The notes under the pieces were generated by a model. It saw only the letters and a list, made by a program, of their open reading frames with translations. It ran no database searches and was not told where the DNA came from. The position numbers and the translations under genes are program-made. A DNA stretch of 64,000 nucleotides. It comes from JALZAA01 sp035938395 (GTDB lineage: Bacteria; Actinomycetota; Acidimicrobiia; IMCC26256; JACDBD01). Shown piece by piece: positions 50,953 to 59,053 of the stretch (positions are counted from its first letter, which is position 1; the number at the start of each line of letters is the position of its first letter). Location of the stretch: assembly GCA_035938395.1 (NCBI GenBank), contig DASZGY010000080.1:4358-68357 (forward strand), in the 5' to 3' direction.

Positions 50953-51864
50953 GTGCCGAAAGCTGTTGTCCTGACGAAATACGGACCTCCGGACGTCCTC
51001 GTCTGGAAGGACGTAGCTCTGCCCGAGCCTGGTCCGCGCCAAGTGCGCATCCGAGTCAAGTGCGCGGGCGTGAGTCCCACGGATCCGAAGATCCGCCGCG
51101 GTGACGTTCAGGCCGTGTTTCGCCTTCCCGCCAACGCAGTGCTCGGCTTTGAGGCGGCAGGTGTCGTCGACGCGCTCGGTTCGTCGGTCGAAGGGGTCAA
51201 GAACGGCGACGAAGTCGCGTGCCTCTTGCCCGATCTGGGCGGCTACGCCGAATACGCGCTCACTTCTTCATGGACCCGGAAGCCCCCTGACGTGAGTTGG
51301 AGCGATGCGGCCGCCCTCCCCTCCTCGGCAGAAGCCGCAGTGCGTGTCCTCGAGCAGCTCGGGCTCACCGGCGGCGAGACACTCCTCATTCTCGGCGCCG
51401 CCGGTTCGGTCGGGATGATCGCAGCTCAGCTTGCCGTCTCCCGCGGCGCAACGGTTCTCGGCGCCGCAGCGCCACGAGACCACGAGCTGGTGCGCGACCT
51501 CGGTGCCGATCCCGTCAGCTACGGACCGGGGTTGGCTGATCGGGTGCGCGAGACCGTCGCGTCGGTCGACGCTGTGCTCGACGCGGCGGGAAAAGGAGAG
51601 CTCAAGGAGGCCGTCGATCTTGCTGGCGGTCCGGCGCGCGTCGTCACCCTGGCTGATGAGCATGCCGCCGACCTGGGTGTCGCGTTCTCCGCATTTACAC
51701 CCGACCGTGCACCCGAAGCTCTCGATCAGACCATGTCCCTCTTAGCTAGGGGCGCTCTTCGCCTCCGTCGCCAGCACCATCTACCTCTTGAGCGAGCTGC
51801 TGAGGCGCACCAGCTTCTCGAGAGCGGTGACGCCCACGAAAAGGTCATCCTCGATGCCCCGTGA
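50953..51864 (+). CDS. zinc-less MDR quinone oxidoreductase
   Basis: A 303-residue medium-chain reductase of the quinone-oxidoreductase group. It has AVVLTKYGPPDVLVW and CAGVSPTDPKIRRGD in the N-terminal part and LLILGAAGSVGMIAAQLA for the NADPH fold. Zinc ligands are missing. It is distinct in sequence from the MDR protein encoded at 46002. The GTG at 50953 has GGAGG eight bases upstream. It lies 210 bases after the YcaC-like gene in the same direction and may share its promoter with the two-block element. The next gene, for an epoxide hydrolase, begins 105 bases later. Confidence 0.9.
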   Translation: MPKAVVLTKYGPPDVLVWKDVALPEPGPRQVRIRVKCAGVSPTDPKIRRGDVQAVFRLPANAVLGFEAAGVVDALGSSVEGVKNGDEVACLLPDLGGYAEYALTSSWTRKPPDVSWSDAAALPSSAEAAVRVLEQLGLTGGETLLILGAAGSVGMIAAQLAVSRGATVLGAAAPRDHELVRDLGADPVSYGPGLADRVRETVASVDAVLDAAGKGELKEAVDLAGGPARVVTLADEHAADLGVAFSAFTPDRAPEALDQTMSLLARGALRLRRQHHLPLERAAEAHQLLESGDAHEKVILDAP

Positions 51865-51968
51865 CGCCAGCCCGCTTGCCGCTGGTCCCTCCTACTCCGT
51901 CGCCAGCGCCTGCTCGCCATGGCCGACGCCGCCAAAGCTTCACAGCGTTCGACCGCAGGAGGAGCCAG

Positions 51969-52352
51969 ATGGAGAGCCCGATCGAGGTGGTGCGCAGATT
52001 TTGCGCCGCGTGGTCCGACGACAAAGCGGCCGGCGACCTGGCGGCATTCTTTACCGACCACGCCGTCTACCACAACATCCCGCTGGCACCGGTTGTCGGC
52101 AGGGAGGCCATCGCCAACACGATCGCAACGTTCATCCGCCCGGGCCCGCCAGGCATCGAGAGCATCGAGTTCCGCGTCATCAACATCGCAGCCGATGGCC
52201 CGGTCGTGATGACTGAGCGGGTGGACGCCTTCAAGCTCCCCGACACGTCATTTGAGCTGCCAGTCATGGGAACTTTCGAGGTCAGCGACGGCAAAATCAA
52301 CGCCTGGCGGGACTATTTCGACATGAACCAGTTCACCAGCCAGATGGGATAA
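51969..52352 (+). CDS. limonene-1,2-epoxide hydrolase/SnoaL-like family protein
   Basis: A 127-residue cone-fold protein of the limonene-epoxide-hydrolase family. The catalytic residues known from Rhodococcus LEH are all in place: the Arg/Asp pair Arg84 and Asp86 (TERVDAF), Asp115 (WRDYFD), and the water-positioning Tyr34 and Asn36 (VYHNIP). An AGGAGG ribosome site lies eight bases before the ATG at 51969; the longer upstream frame is rejected. Conservation of five catalytic positions makes a true epoxide hydrolase more likely than a mere SnoaL-like binder. It may work on an epoxide produced or handled by the neighbouring oxidoreductases. Confidence 0.85.
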   Translation: MESPIEVVRRFCAAWSDDKAAGDLAAFFTDHAVYHNIPLAPVVGREAIANTIATFIRPGPPGIESIEFRVINIAADGPVVMTERVDAFKLPDTSFELPVMGTFEVSDGKINAWRDYFDMNQFTSQMG

Positions 52353-52423
52353 GGCTTGAACCCACAATGAGTACTCGAGCTTGAAGCGGCTCCGAATCGA
52401 TCGCAACACGTGATCGCGTAATT

Positions 52424-52439
52424 CCCGCAAGATTGCGGG
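52424..52439. promoter_or_regulatory. palindrome before the MFS transporter gene
   Basis: CCCGCAA-GA-TTGCGGG, a perfect 7-base inverted repeat, lies 21 bases before the GTG at 52461. It could be an operator or a small hairpin. A direct repeat of GATCGC (about 52399 and 52412) lies just upstream. Confidence 0.45.
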
Positions 52440-52460
52440 TGCGCGGGCCGGGGAGTGCAA

Positions 52461-53951
52461 GTGCTGATCCCAAGTGGAGAGCTCCGGTTCGGTTCTGCGG
52501 CCGGGCGTTGGGTGATCGCGGCCTCGGTCTTGGGCTCCGGGATCGCGGCAATCGATGCCACGGTGGTTGGTGTCGCGCTTCCGACGATCGGTCGCGAGTT
52601 TCACATCGGTGTGGCCGGCCTCCAGTGGGTTGTGAGTGGTTACTTTCTCACCCTCGCGTCGTTCTTGCTCCTGAGCGGTTCGCTCAGCGACCGCTTCGGC
52701 CGAAAGCGACTGTTCGGTATCGGAGTGATCGGCTTTGCCGTCGCGTCCGCGGCTTGTGGCCTAGCCCCGAGTGCTGGCTTCCTTATCGCTATGCGCGTGC
52801 TCCAAGGGATCGGTGGTGCCCTCCTGGTCACTGGGAGCCTCGCCATCCTCGAGGCGTCGTTTGCTCCGAGCGACCGGGGCGCAGCGATCGGAGCGTGGGC
52901 AGGTCTCGGTGCGGTGGCCACTGCGGTCGGGCCGCTGCTGGGCGGATATCTGATCTCGGCGGCTTCGTGGCGTTGGATCTTCTTCCTCAACGTCCCCGTC
53001 GCCGTGATCGTGCTCTTCGTCGCCGTCCGCCACGTTCCCGAGTCAAAAGATCCCAACGCGGCGCGTCACATCGACGTGGCCGGCGCGAGTTTGGCCGTCG
53101 TCGGGCTCGGCGCGATCGCGTTCGCGCTGATCGAAGGGCCAGGGCTCGGGTGGTCTTCCATCGAGGTCGTCGCCGCGCTGGCGTTGGCGATCGGGGCCTT
53201 GGGAACTTTCGCCTTCGTTGAACTGCGGAGCCCGCAGCCCCTGCTCCCGTTAGGAATGTTTCGCCAGCGCCAGTTCAGCTCGACCAACGCGATCACATTC
53301 CTGATGTTCGCGAGTGTCGGAGGTGCGTTCTTCCTGCTCCCCGTGCAACTGCAAATCGGCTCGGGTTACTCGCCCCTCCAAGCTGGGGCGGCACTTCTTC
53401 CCGTCACGATCATCGAGCTCGTCTTTTCGGTTCGCTCGGGACGTCTGGCATCCAGGATCGGACCCCGACTGCAGCTGATCGCCGGACCCTTCATCTTCGG
53501 TGCCAGTCTCGTATTACTCACCCGAATCACTGACGGTCGCGGCTATCTCGTCTCTGTCCTACCGGCGATGATCGTGATGGGGATCGGCGTCGCAACCTTC
53601 GTCGCGCCCCTCACCGCCACCGTCATGGGGTCCGCGGCGCCAGAACGCGCCGGCCTGGCTTCCGCCATCAACAACGACGTCGCCCGAATCGGCAGCTTGA
53701 TCGCGGTGTCCGTGCTCCCCGCGATCGCCGGCATCACCGGGACCACCTACCTGCACCCGGCCGAGCTGGCGGCTGGATTCCGCACCGCAATGATCGTGTC
53801 AGCCATCGGATGTGGGCTCGCCGGGATCCTCGCCACGCTGACCATCACGAATCCAGTGCGCCGAGCTGAACCCTCAACCCCGTACGCGCACTGCGCGATC
53901 GATGCCCCGCCGCTCCGGGTCAGCATCCCAGAGGTCGCCCGTGAACGCTGA
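52461..53951 (+). CDS. MFS transporter, DHA2 (EmrB/QacA) type
   Basis: A 496-residue drug:proton antiporter with about 14 membrane segments. Markers are GSGIAAIDATVVGVALPTI in helix 1, LSDRFGRKRLF (motif A), IAMRVLQGIGGA, and GPLLGGYL (motif C). It exports toxic organic compounds in exchange for protons. GTG starts at 52455 and 52461 are both possible; the second has GGGAG six bases upstream. It follows the epoxide-hydrolase gene at 108 bases, and the palindrome between them suggests separate regulation. Confidence 0.93.
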   Translation: MLIPSGELRFGSAAGRWVIAASVLGSGIAAIDATVVGVALPTIGREFHIGVAGLQWVVSGYFLTLASFLLLSGSLSDRFGRKRLFGIGVIGFAVASAACGLAPSAGFLIAMRVLQGIGGALLVTGSLAILEASFAPSDRGAAIGAWAGLGAVATAVGPLLGGYLISAASWRWIFFLNVPVAVIVLFVAVRHVPESKDPNAARHIDVAGASLAVVGLGAIAFALIEGPGLGWSSIEVVAALALAIGALGTFAFVELRSPQPLLPLGMFRQRQFSSTNAITFLMFASVGGAFFLLPVQLQIGSGYSPLQAGAALLPVTIIELVFSVRSGRLASRIGPRLQLIAGPFIFGASLVLLTRITDGRGYLVSVLPAMIVMGIGVATFVAPLTATVMGSAAPERAGLASAINNDVARIGSLIAVSVLPAIAGITGTTYLHPAELAAGFRTAMIVSAIGCGLAGILATLTITNPVRRAEPSTPYAHCAIDAPPLRVSIPEVARER

Positions 53952-54007
53952 CCGTGCACCGGGCGCGAACACCGAAGCCAGCGGACGCATTGCCGCAGTT
54001 CTTCCCG

Positions 54008-54691
54008 TCATGCGCGCCGTTCGGGATGTCGAGGTTCTTGACCATCGGTATCGGCACCCCCCTGTCGCCGGTGCCCGAGAAATTCTCCCCGGGCGAGGGC
54101 GACCGCTTGGACGCGGTTCGTGACGTCGAGCTTGGAGAACAGGCTGCGAAGTTGCGACTTGATTGTGTTCTCGCTGAGAAACAGGTGACTGCCCAGCTGG
54201 CGGTTGGTCATTCCCGTGGGCAAAAGCGCCAGAAGCTCGCTCTCCCGTTCGGTGAGCTTCACGGCGCGACCGGGCCAGCCCAGCTCAGGAATTATCGTGG
54301 CGCGCTGCGAACGCTTGAGCGACATCACCTGCTCACCGCGTGCGGCTTTCCGGATGCCATCGACGATTTGTGCCGCCGGGCTTGCCTTGGAGATGAATCC
54401 TCGAGCGCCGGCCTGCATGACGCCGTTCGCGAGTGCAGCGTCGTTGGAGAAGCTGAACACGACGACCGCCCCGTTTCCAGGGTCCGAACTGAGCTCCCGG
54501 ACCCGCTCCCGTAACGCCCCAGCCTCGCCGTAAGTGTCGAAGAGGGTCACATCGACGGTCCGCTCCGGGGTCGCACGGACGTCGAGCTCGACCACCCGAA
54601 TACCCGGCGCGTACGGCCGCAAAAGCGCTCGCAGACCCTCGAGCACGAGCTCAAAGTCGTTGACCAGGGCGACCCGGATGCTTTCGTGCAT
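54008..54691 (-). CDS. LuxR-type response regulator with atypical receiver
   Basis: A 227-residue regulator. The receiver domain (about 1-115) has Asn11-Asp12 in place of the usual acidic pair, Asp52 as possible phospho-acceptor (VTLFDTYGEA) and Lys102 (GFISKASP). The LuxR helix-turn-helix (about 140-200) reads LTERESELLALLPTGMTNRQLG. No histidine kinase is adjacent, so it may be an orphan that receives other signals. A 14-base perfect palindrome lies 36 bases upstream. The C-terminal 25 residues are a charged, probably disordered tail. Confidence 0.85.
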   Translation of the reverse strand: MHESIRVALVNDFELVLEGLRALLRPYAPGIRVVELDVRATPERTVDVTLFDTYGEAGALRERVRELSSDPGNGAVVVFSFSNDAALANGVMQAGARGFISKASPAAQIVDGIRKAARGEQVMSLKRSQRATIIPELGWPGRAVKLTERESELLALLPTGMTNRQLGSHLFLSENTIKSQLRSLFSKLDVTNRVQAVALARGEFLGHRRQGGADTDGQEPRHPERRA

Positions 54692-54726
54692 GCACCGAGC
54701 ATGCTCTCCCCGCTGACCGACTGAAA

Positions 54727-54740
54727 CACCCGATCGGGTG
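54727..54740. promoter_or_regulatory. perfect palindrome upstream of the response regulator gene
   Basis: CACCCGATCGGGTG is an exact 14-base palindrome, 36 bases before the start codon at 54691 and 167 bases before the STAS gene on the other strand. Its position fits an operator, perhaps for autoregulation. Confidence 0.5.
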
Positions 54741-54906
54741 ATTGAGGACCGCCGCTGCCGGCGCGACCATCACCTTCCTCGCGGAGAGTTCGTGAACGGC
54801 TCCATGCGCCCGTGGCCGCGACGCGTGCGCCACCGGTTCAGACCGTGAGCTGGTCCGAAACCACTCATGTCCGAACTGCACCGTTCAGAAGGGTTGGCCG
54901 CGCTCG

Positions 54907-55269
54907 ATGACTCGACAAGGCACAAGCTCGCCGGGCCGCAGATCCGAGATCTCCGATGACCTCTTGCGATTCGAGTTCGCTCGAACCCGCTCGGCAGAAA
55001 CTCTCTACGTGACCGGCGAACTCGATGTCAGCACCGCGCCAGCCCTCGAACGCGCGGTAGCCCGGACACTGGACGGGCAAGGCGGCGAGTTCCGTATCGA
55101 CGTCCGACGCATGACCTTTATGGACTCCACGGGCGCCCAGGCGCTCCTGCGCCTACACCGACGGATCACGGGCTTGGGCCGGCGGCTGGTGATCGTCTCG
55201 CCGACCCGGCAAGTGCGCTTGGTGCTCGAGATCCTAGGGCTCGACCAACTCATCGACGTTCGGCGATAG
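54907..55269 (+). CDS. STAS-domain anti-sigma-factor antagonist
   Basis: A 120-residue protein with one STAS domain from about residue 20. The phosphorylatable serine is Ser74 in TFMDSTGAQALLRL, as in SpoIIAA/RsbV. The GELDVSTAPALERAV segment is typical. In partner switching, dephosphorylated STAS proteins bind an RsbW-type anti-sigma kinase and free the sigma factor. No plain RsbW or sigma gene is adjacent, but an RsbW-like domain is fused to an acetyltransferase in the gene at 56176-57624. The first 18 residues are a variable extension. Confidence 0.9.
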   Translation: MTRQGTSSPGRRSEISDDLLRFEFARTRSAETLYVTGELDVSTAPALERAVARTLDGQGGEFRIDVRRMTFMDSTGAQALLRLHRRITGLGRRLVIVSPTRQVRLVLEILGLDQLIDVRR

Positions 55270-55470
55270 GAGCAGCAGGAGATCGAGCTTGGTGGACTCC
55301 GCATCGAGCGAGGTTGCCCGACATCCGTACGCGATTTGGCGGGCGTTGTCGAGCCCTCCAGATGCGTCCGGTTTGGCTGCGATGACCGACACGCGGCGGT
55401 ACGGCGGAGAGTGTCCGACGTTTCTCGGAGTCATGCAACGGGAAGGCACCCATCCGACCAAGGAGGTCCC

Positions 55471-55545
55471 GTGTATATCGGTATTGGAACTCTGGTGTTC
55501 ATACTGCTGATCCTCTTGATCGTCTGGGTGGTGCGGCGCGCGTAG
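55471..55545 (+). CDS. 24-residue single-span membrane microprotein
   Basis: A tiny frame starting at a GTG and coding for MYIGIGTLVFILLILLIVWV followed by Val-Arg-Arg-Ala and a stop. Almost the whole sequence is one hydrophobic helix with a positive C-terminal end (an inside-positive anchor). AAGGAGG lies six bases before the GTG, a near-perfect ribosome site. Similar one-helix microproteins (short, starting with GIGT) occur in actinobacterial genomes and are usually unannotated. Function unknown. It lies between the STAS gene and the GlsB-type gene, so an envelope or stress role is a guess. Confidence 0.6.
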   Translation: MYIGIGTLVFILLILLIVWVVRRA

Positions 55546-55638
55546 AACCGGCCGCGAAACGCACGAGGTGAGCGTCCAAAGACCGACTCCGATAGTCGGC
55601 GGTTGACCGGCGCCACTGTTCCCCAAAGGAGGAGCGAC

Positions 55639-55929
55639 ATGATCGGCGCTCTCATCCTCGGCCTTGTCGCAGGCGGTTTGGCGCGCTTGGTGATGCCAAA
55701 CGACGCCTTCGAGCACCTTGAGGGCTGGAAGTCATGGGTGGTGACGATCGTGCTCGGCCTCGTTGGCGCGTTCGTGGGATGGCTCATTTTCACGGGACTC
55801 TTCGGGGTCGGTGACACCGACGTCTTCGACCTCGGCGGCCTCATCGGTGCGATTATCGGGTCGATCCTCGTGCTGATCGTGGTGGGCTTTGTTCTGCGCC
55901 GGACGCGGCGTTTTGAACGGTGGGAGTAG
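55639..55929 (+). CDS. GlsB/YeaQ/YmgE family membrane protein
   Basis: A 96-residue membrane protein with three hydrophobic helices and the Gly-rich pattern MIGALILGLVAGGLARLVMP, GLVGAFVGWLIF and GGLIGAIIGSILVLIVVGF, typical of the transglycosylase-associated/GlsB stress family. The ATG at 55639 has AAAGGAGG seven bases upstream. Members are induced by general stress in many bacteria, but their biochemical role is unknown. It fits the local set of STAS, response regulator and microprotein genes. Confidence 0.9.
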   Translation: MIGALILGLVAGGLARLVMPNDAFEHLEGWKSWVVTIVLGLVGAFVGWLIFTGLFGVGDTDVFDLGGLIGAIIGSILVLIVVGFVLRRTRRFERWE

Positions 55930-56175
55930 ACGAGGAGTTCTAGAGAGACCGTTCGACCAACGACGAGCACTCGTCGGCGCGCATTCCACGCGCTCTCCCG
56001 GCTGCACGCGTCGAGGCAGGTCGGACAGAGCGGCGAAGTTCCCTTTGCAAACGCATGCTGATCTGGAGTTGAAAGCGCCGATACAGCGGGAATCGAGATT
56101 GCTCGGGCGGGGCTTGGGACGATCCGGCGTAGCAACGCAATCGTGGCCGAGCGTCGCCTGCGCGGCAGGACGACG

Positions 56176-57624
56176 TCATCCGCCGACGCGAGCCTTGTCT
56201 TCGAGGACTTGTCGCCTCAGCGCCTCCGCGAAGGCCGAGTCGCAGACCACGTCCTCGAGCTCGATCTCGTCGGAATCGAGCAGCTGTAGCCGTAGGTAAT
56301 CGTGGCCGTCCAGCCCGTGGAGAACAATGCCGGCGGCGAAAAAGCCCAGCTCGTTCAGCTCGGCCGTCGCCTCGTCCACGTCGGTCACAGCCTCCAGGTC
56401 GAGGTCGGCGTAGGCGACGTCGACATGCCGCGAGAGGAGGTGGTGCACGGCGTCCTTCAGAGCCGAGTCGGCTTCCGACTCCCAGCGCCGGAGCCTTAGG
56501 AAGCCGAGGGCGCGTGGCTCGTCGACGTAGGCCGTGATCGCCTCCCCCTCGAATGGAGCCGGTTGAGTGCGAGCCTCGATCACCAAGCCGACGTTGGCAT
56601 ACACGCTCTCGAGTAGCTCGCGGTAGACGGCCGGCAGCGCGACCCGCCGCGGCTGGTCGTCGAAGGGTCGGTAGGAGCGGATCGTGGCCGTGCGTCGTCT
56701 CGGCCCCTCGCCACCAAACCCGCGCATCGTCGTTTGCGCCGGGAACATGCCGAGCTGGAGAGCAGTCTCGTGGTAGCCGTTCGAACGCTCGGCGCGCTGA
56801 CTGAAGGGATGGATGGTGACGGCATCACCGAAAACCGAAGAGAGTCCGCGCTTGATCGCGGTGTCGAGGCCGTACTCGGACAAACGGCCGAAGATACCGA
56901 GGCCGCGATAGGCGGAGTGGACGACGGCGGCGCCCGTCTCGGCGGAGGAGACACCAGGGAGCGGCATCAGCGCGCCGTGCCCGATCACGTGCCCGTCGTG
57001 GACCGCGATCGTAGATACCAAGCCGCCGGACGCCATCATCGCCATCAAGTACCGAGGCCGGTAGAAGTCGGCGTGCACGTAGCTCAGGTGGTAGCTCTCG
57101 TAGAGGAGCTGGGCGATCGCCTCCGCGTCCTGGGGCGTCCCCGCCCTCACCTCGATCGCGTCAGAGGCTTCTCCCTCGGCGGGTGCGCGCCTCGGCACAG
57201 CCTCGATGTGGTGCCACTTGGCCTGTCCATCGCCACCTGAGCGGACGGTCACCTCTGCCGTCAGGCGCTTCCCGTTCGAACCGAGGTTCGTCAGCCGAAC
57301 GTCGCCGGCGTCAGGAATGAGAGCAGCGAGCGGCTCGGGCAGCAACCCGTATTCCCCTCCAGCGCTCGTCAGCGGCAGGCCCCAGTCGTGGACGGCGACA
57401 AAAACCGATCGGTCGCCCGCTTCGAGCGTCACCTCGATCTCGCCGAGGTTGTCATCCGGGTACGCGTGGTCGAGCGTAAAGGTGACGACTTGCTCGACGA
57501 CGGCACCGAGCCGCCGCGTGTCCTCCGCGGGGATTCCGATAGCGGCTGCGAACGCAGGGATGAGCGCAAGCACCAATGACGGTGCGCTCGGGTCGCTGAG
57601 GACGGTGACCTTTACCCTCGACAC
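56176..57624 (-). CDS. fusion of RsbW-like HATPase domain and GNAT acetyltransferase
   Basis: A 482-residue two-domain protein. Residues about 1-130 resemble the anti-sigma kinase (RsbW/HATPase_c) fold: a helix with TFTLDHAYPDD, then the DxG loop VHDWGLPLTS and an end like the G2 box (TNLGSNGKRLTAEV). The Asn that normally chelates Mg-ATP, four residues before His53, is Phe49, so kinase activity is doubtful. Residues from about 155 are a GNAT acetyltransferase (IEVRAGTPQDAEAIAQLL, acetyl-CoA loop AYRGLGIFGRLSEYGLD), with a further C-terminal GNAT-like half of about 150 residues. It may link phosphate/nucleotide state or STAS binding to acetylation. The gene stands alone on its strand; GTG start. 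Confidence 0.75.
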   Translation of the reverse strand: MSRVKVTVLSDPSAPSLVLALIPAFAAAIGIPAEDTRRLGAVVEQVVTFTLDHAYPDDNLGEIEVTLEAGDRSVFVAVHDWGLPLTSAGGEYGLLPEPLAALIPDAGDVRLTNLGSNGKRLTAEVTVRSGGDGQAKWHHIEAVPRRAPAEGEASDAIEVRAGTPQDAEAIAQLLYESYHLSYVHADFYRPRYLMAMMASGGLVSTIAVHDGHVIGHGALMPLPGVSSAETGAAVVHSAYRGLGIFGRLSEYGLDTAIKRGLSSVFGDAVTIHPFSQRAERSNGYHETALQLGMFPAQTTMRGFGGEGPRRRTATIRSYRPFDDQPRRVALPAVYRELLESVYANVGLVIEARTQPAPFEGEAITAYVDEPRALGFLRLRRWESEADSALKDAVHHLLSRHVDVAYADLDLEAVTDVDEATAELNELGFFAAGIVLHGLDGHDYLRLQLLDSDEIELEDVVCDSAFAEALRRQVLEDKARVGG

Positions 57625-57696
57625 GGCAACAGCCGATGGTAGACGCCGAGCTCGGGCACGTGTCCGGCCGCCATTGGTCGTCCCGCGCGCTGGTGG

Positions 57697-58644
57697 CTAC
57701 GTCGTCGGCGTTTGGGGGTGTCGGGTTTGGCGGACGGGGGCGAAGAAGTCGATCAGCAGTTGATTCACGCGTTGTGCCTGATCGTGATGGACCCAATGCG
57801 ACGCGTCGAGGCGCTCGACGCGGTCGAGGTTGGGCACGTCTTCGCGGTCGGGCTCGGCGAGTTCGGAGCCGAGATAGGAATCGCGCTCGCCCCAGATGAC
57901 CAATGTCGGCGCTGAAATCGGGCGAAGCTTGGCTGCGGCTTCCTTCTGGGACTGCCTCACCGAGGCGCGGTAGTAGTTGATCATCGCAGCTGCTGCTCCT
58001 GGCTGTGACCACGCCTCGACGTAGCGTTCGATCTCCTGCGGCGTGTAGGGCGGGTTCGCCTCATCGAGGAAGTGTCGGAAGAAGTGCCAGTCTCTGACGT
58101 GAACCACGTCCTCGGGCAGTCCCGGTGTCGCAAAGAAGAAGAAGTACCAGGACTTCCGGAGCTGGCTCGGGTGGTGTAGCCCTTCCTGGAGGCGGCGCGG
58201 ATGGGCCGCGCTGAGGATGGCGAGTCGGTCGACGACCTCTGGATGATTCATCGCAGTTGTCCAGGCGATGGATCCGCCCCAATCGTGGCCGACCAACAGC
58301 GCGGACTCGGCACCGAGCTCGCGGATGAGACCGCGAATGTCGGCGGCGAGCAGGTCGACGCCGTAAGCCTCGAATCCTTCTGGCTTCCATGACAAGTTGT
58401 AGCCACGCGTGTCGGGGGCGACCACCCGAAAGCCGGCCGCCGCGAGCGGCTCGATCTGTAGCCGCCAACCGAACCAAAACTCCGGGAAGCCGTGCAGGAG
58501 AACGATCAGCGGCCCATCGCCGGCCTCGACGTAATGCAACTTCACGTCGCCGACCTCGGCGTAGCTCTCCCGAAGTTCGGTCCCGTCGTCCAGGACCGCT
58601 TTCTCTGGAGCCAGGTTCGTGTGCGCACGACCTTCTGCGCTCAT
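57697..58644 (-). CDS. alpha/beta hydrolase, epoxide hydrolase-like
   Basis: A 315-residue alpha/beta-hydrolase. The oxyanion motif HGFPEFW, the nucleophile Asp in LLVGHDWGGSIAW, the acid in WGERDSYLG and the His in LDASHWVHHD form the pattern of soluble epoxide hydrolases/haloalkane dehalogenases (Asp nucleophile). The cap region RKSWYFFFFATPGLPEDVV contains the tyrosines expected for epoxide opening. It is the second predicted epoxide hydrolase in the window but of an unrelated fold. The ATG start directly precedes a charged N-terminus without signal peptide. Confidence 0.88.
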   Translation of the reverse strand: MSAEGRAHTNLAPEKAVLDDGTELRESYAEVGDVKLHYVEAGDGPLIVLLHGFPEFWFGWRLQIEPLAAAGFRVVAPDTRGYNLSWKPEGFEAYGVDLLAADIRGLIRELGAESALLVGHDWGGSIAWTTAMNHPEVVDRLAILSAAHPRRLQEGLHHPSQLRKSWYFFFFATPGLPEDVVHVRDWHFFRHFLDEANPPYTPQEIERYVEAWSQPGAAAAMINYYRASVRQSQKEAAAKLRPISAPTLVIWGERDSYLGSELAEPDREDVPNLDRVERLDASHWVHHDQAQRVNQLLIDFFAPVRQTRHPQTPTT

Positions 58645-58845
58645 AAGGATCTCCTCTCAAGGCTGAACGAGCGTGGGGACGCACGAGGTTGCCCCTCTCG
58701 CCTTCACGTCTCGCCCGCGATACCCCGGCCTGCTCCCTGTTCGGGCTTCTGCTCAGTCCTGAGCCCCTTCCGTCGATTGTCTCCCTCCAGGAAAGGCACC
58801 TAGAGGGACGAAACCGGTCGAGGCGCCCTGAAACGAACCGGGAGA
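58645..58845. other. intergenic stretch, nothing recognised
   Basis: About 200 bases upstream of the alpha/beta hydrolase gene. No convincing frame, repeat or RNA structure was seen. It leads into the SDR remnant at 58846. Confidence 0.4.
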
Positions 58846-58986
58846 ACTCTGAGTGACGGCGAGACGGTGCGGGTTCCTCGGTATTGATCCAGCCAATGGC
58901 AGCTGATGACGTCGCCGACGCGTTGTGCAACGTTGCGCTCGCTGCTCGGCTGAACAACACGATCGAGATCGGCAGGCTCGAATCGC
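58846..58986 (+). pseudogene. frameshifted C-terminal remnant of an NmrA/SDR-type NAD(P)-binding protein gene
   Basis: One frame gives TLSDGETVRVPR (58846-58881) and, after a frame change, another gives LIQPMAADDVADALCNVALA followed by ARLNNTIEIG (from 58884). In intact NAD(P)H-binding SDR proteins these two pieces are continuous (DGDTVRLP...LIQPIAADDVA...NGTVEI). The N-terminal Rossmann part and the end are missing. Together with the similarly decayed fragment at 45.7 kb, this indicates loss of accessory genes in the region. The remaining bases up to 59053 show nothing else. Confidence 0.65.
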
Positions 58987-59053
58987 GCCGGCCCTCGTCG
59001 TCCCTTGCCGACGATCACTTCGATAGGGTCGGGTTGACTTTCGGGAGTTGGTC

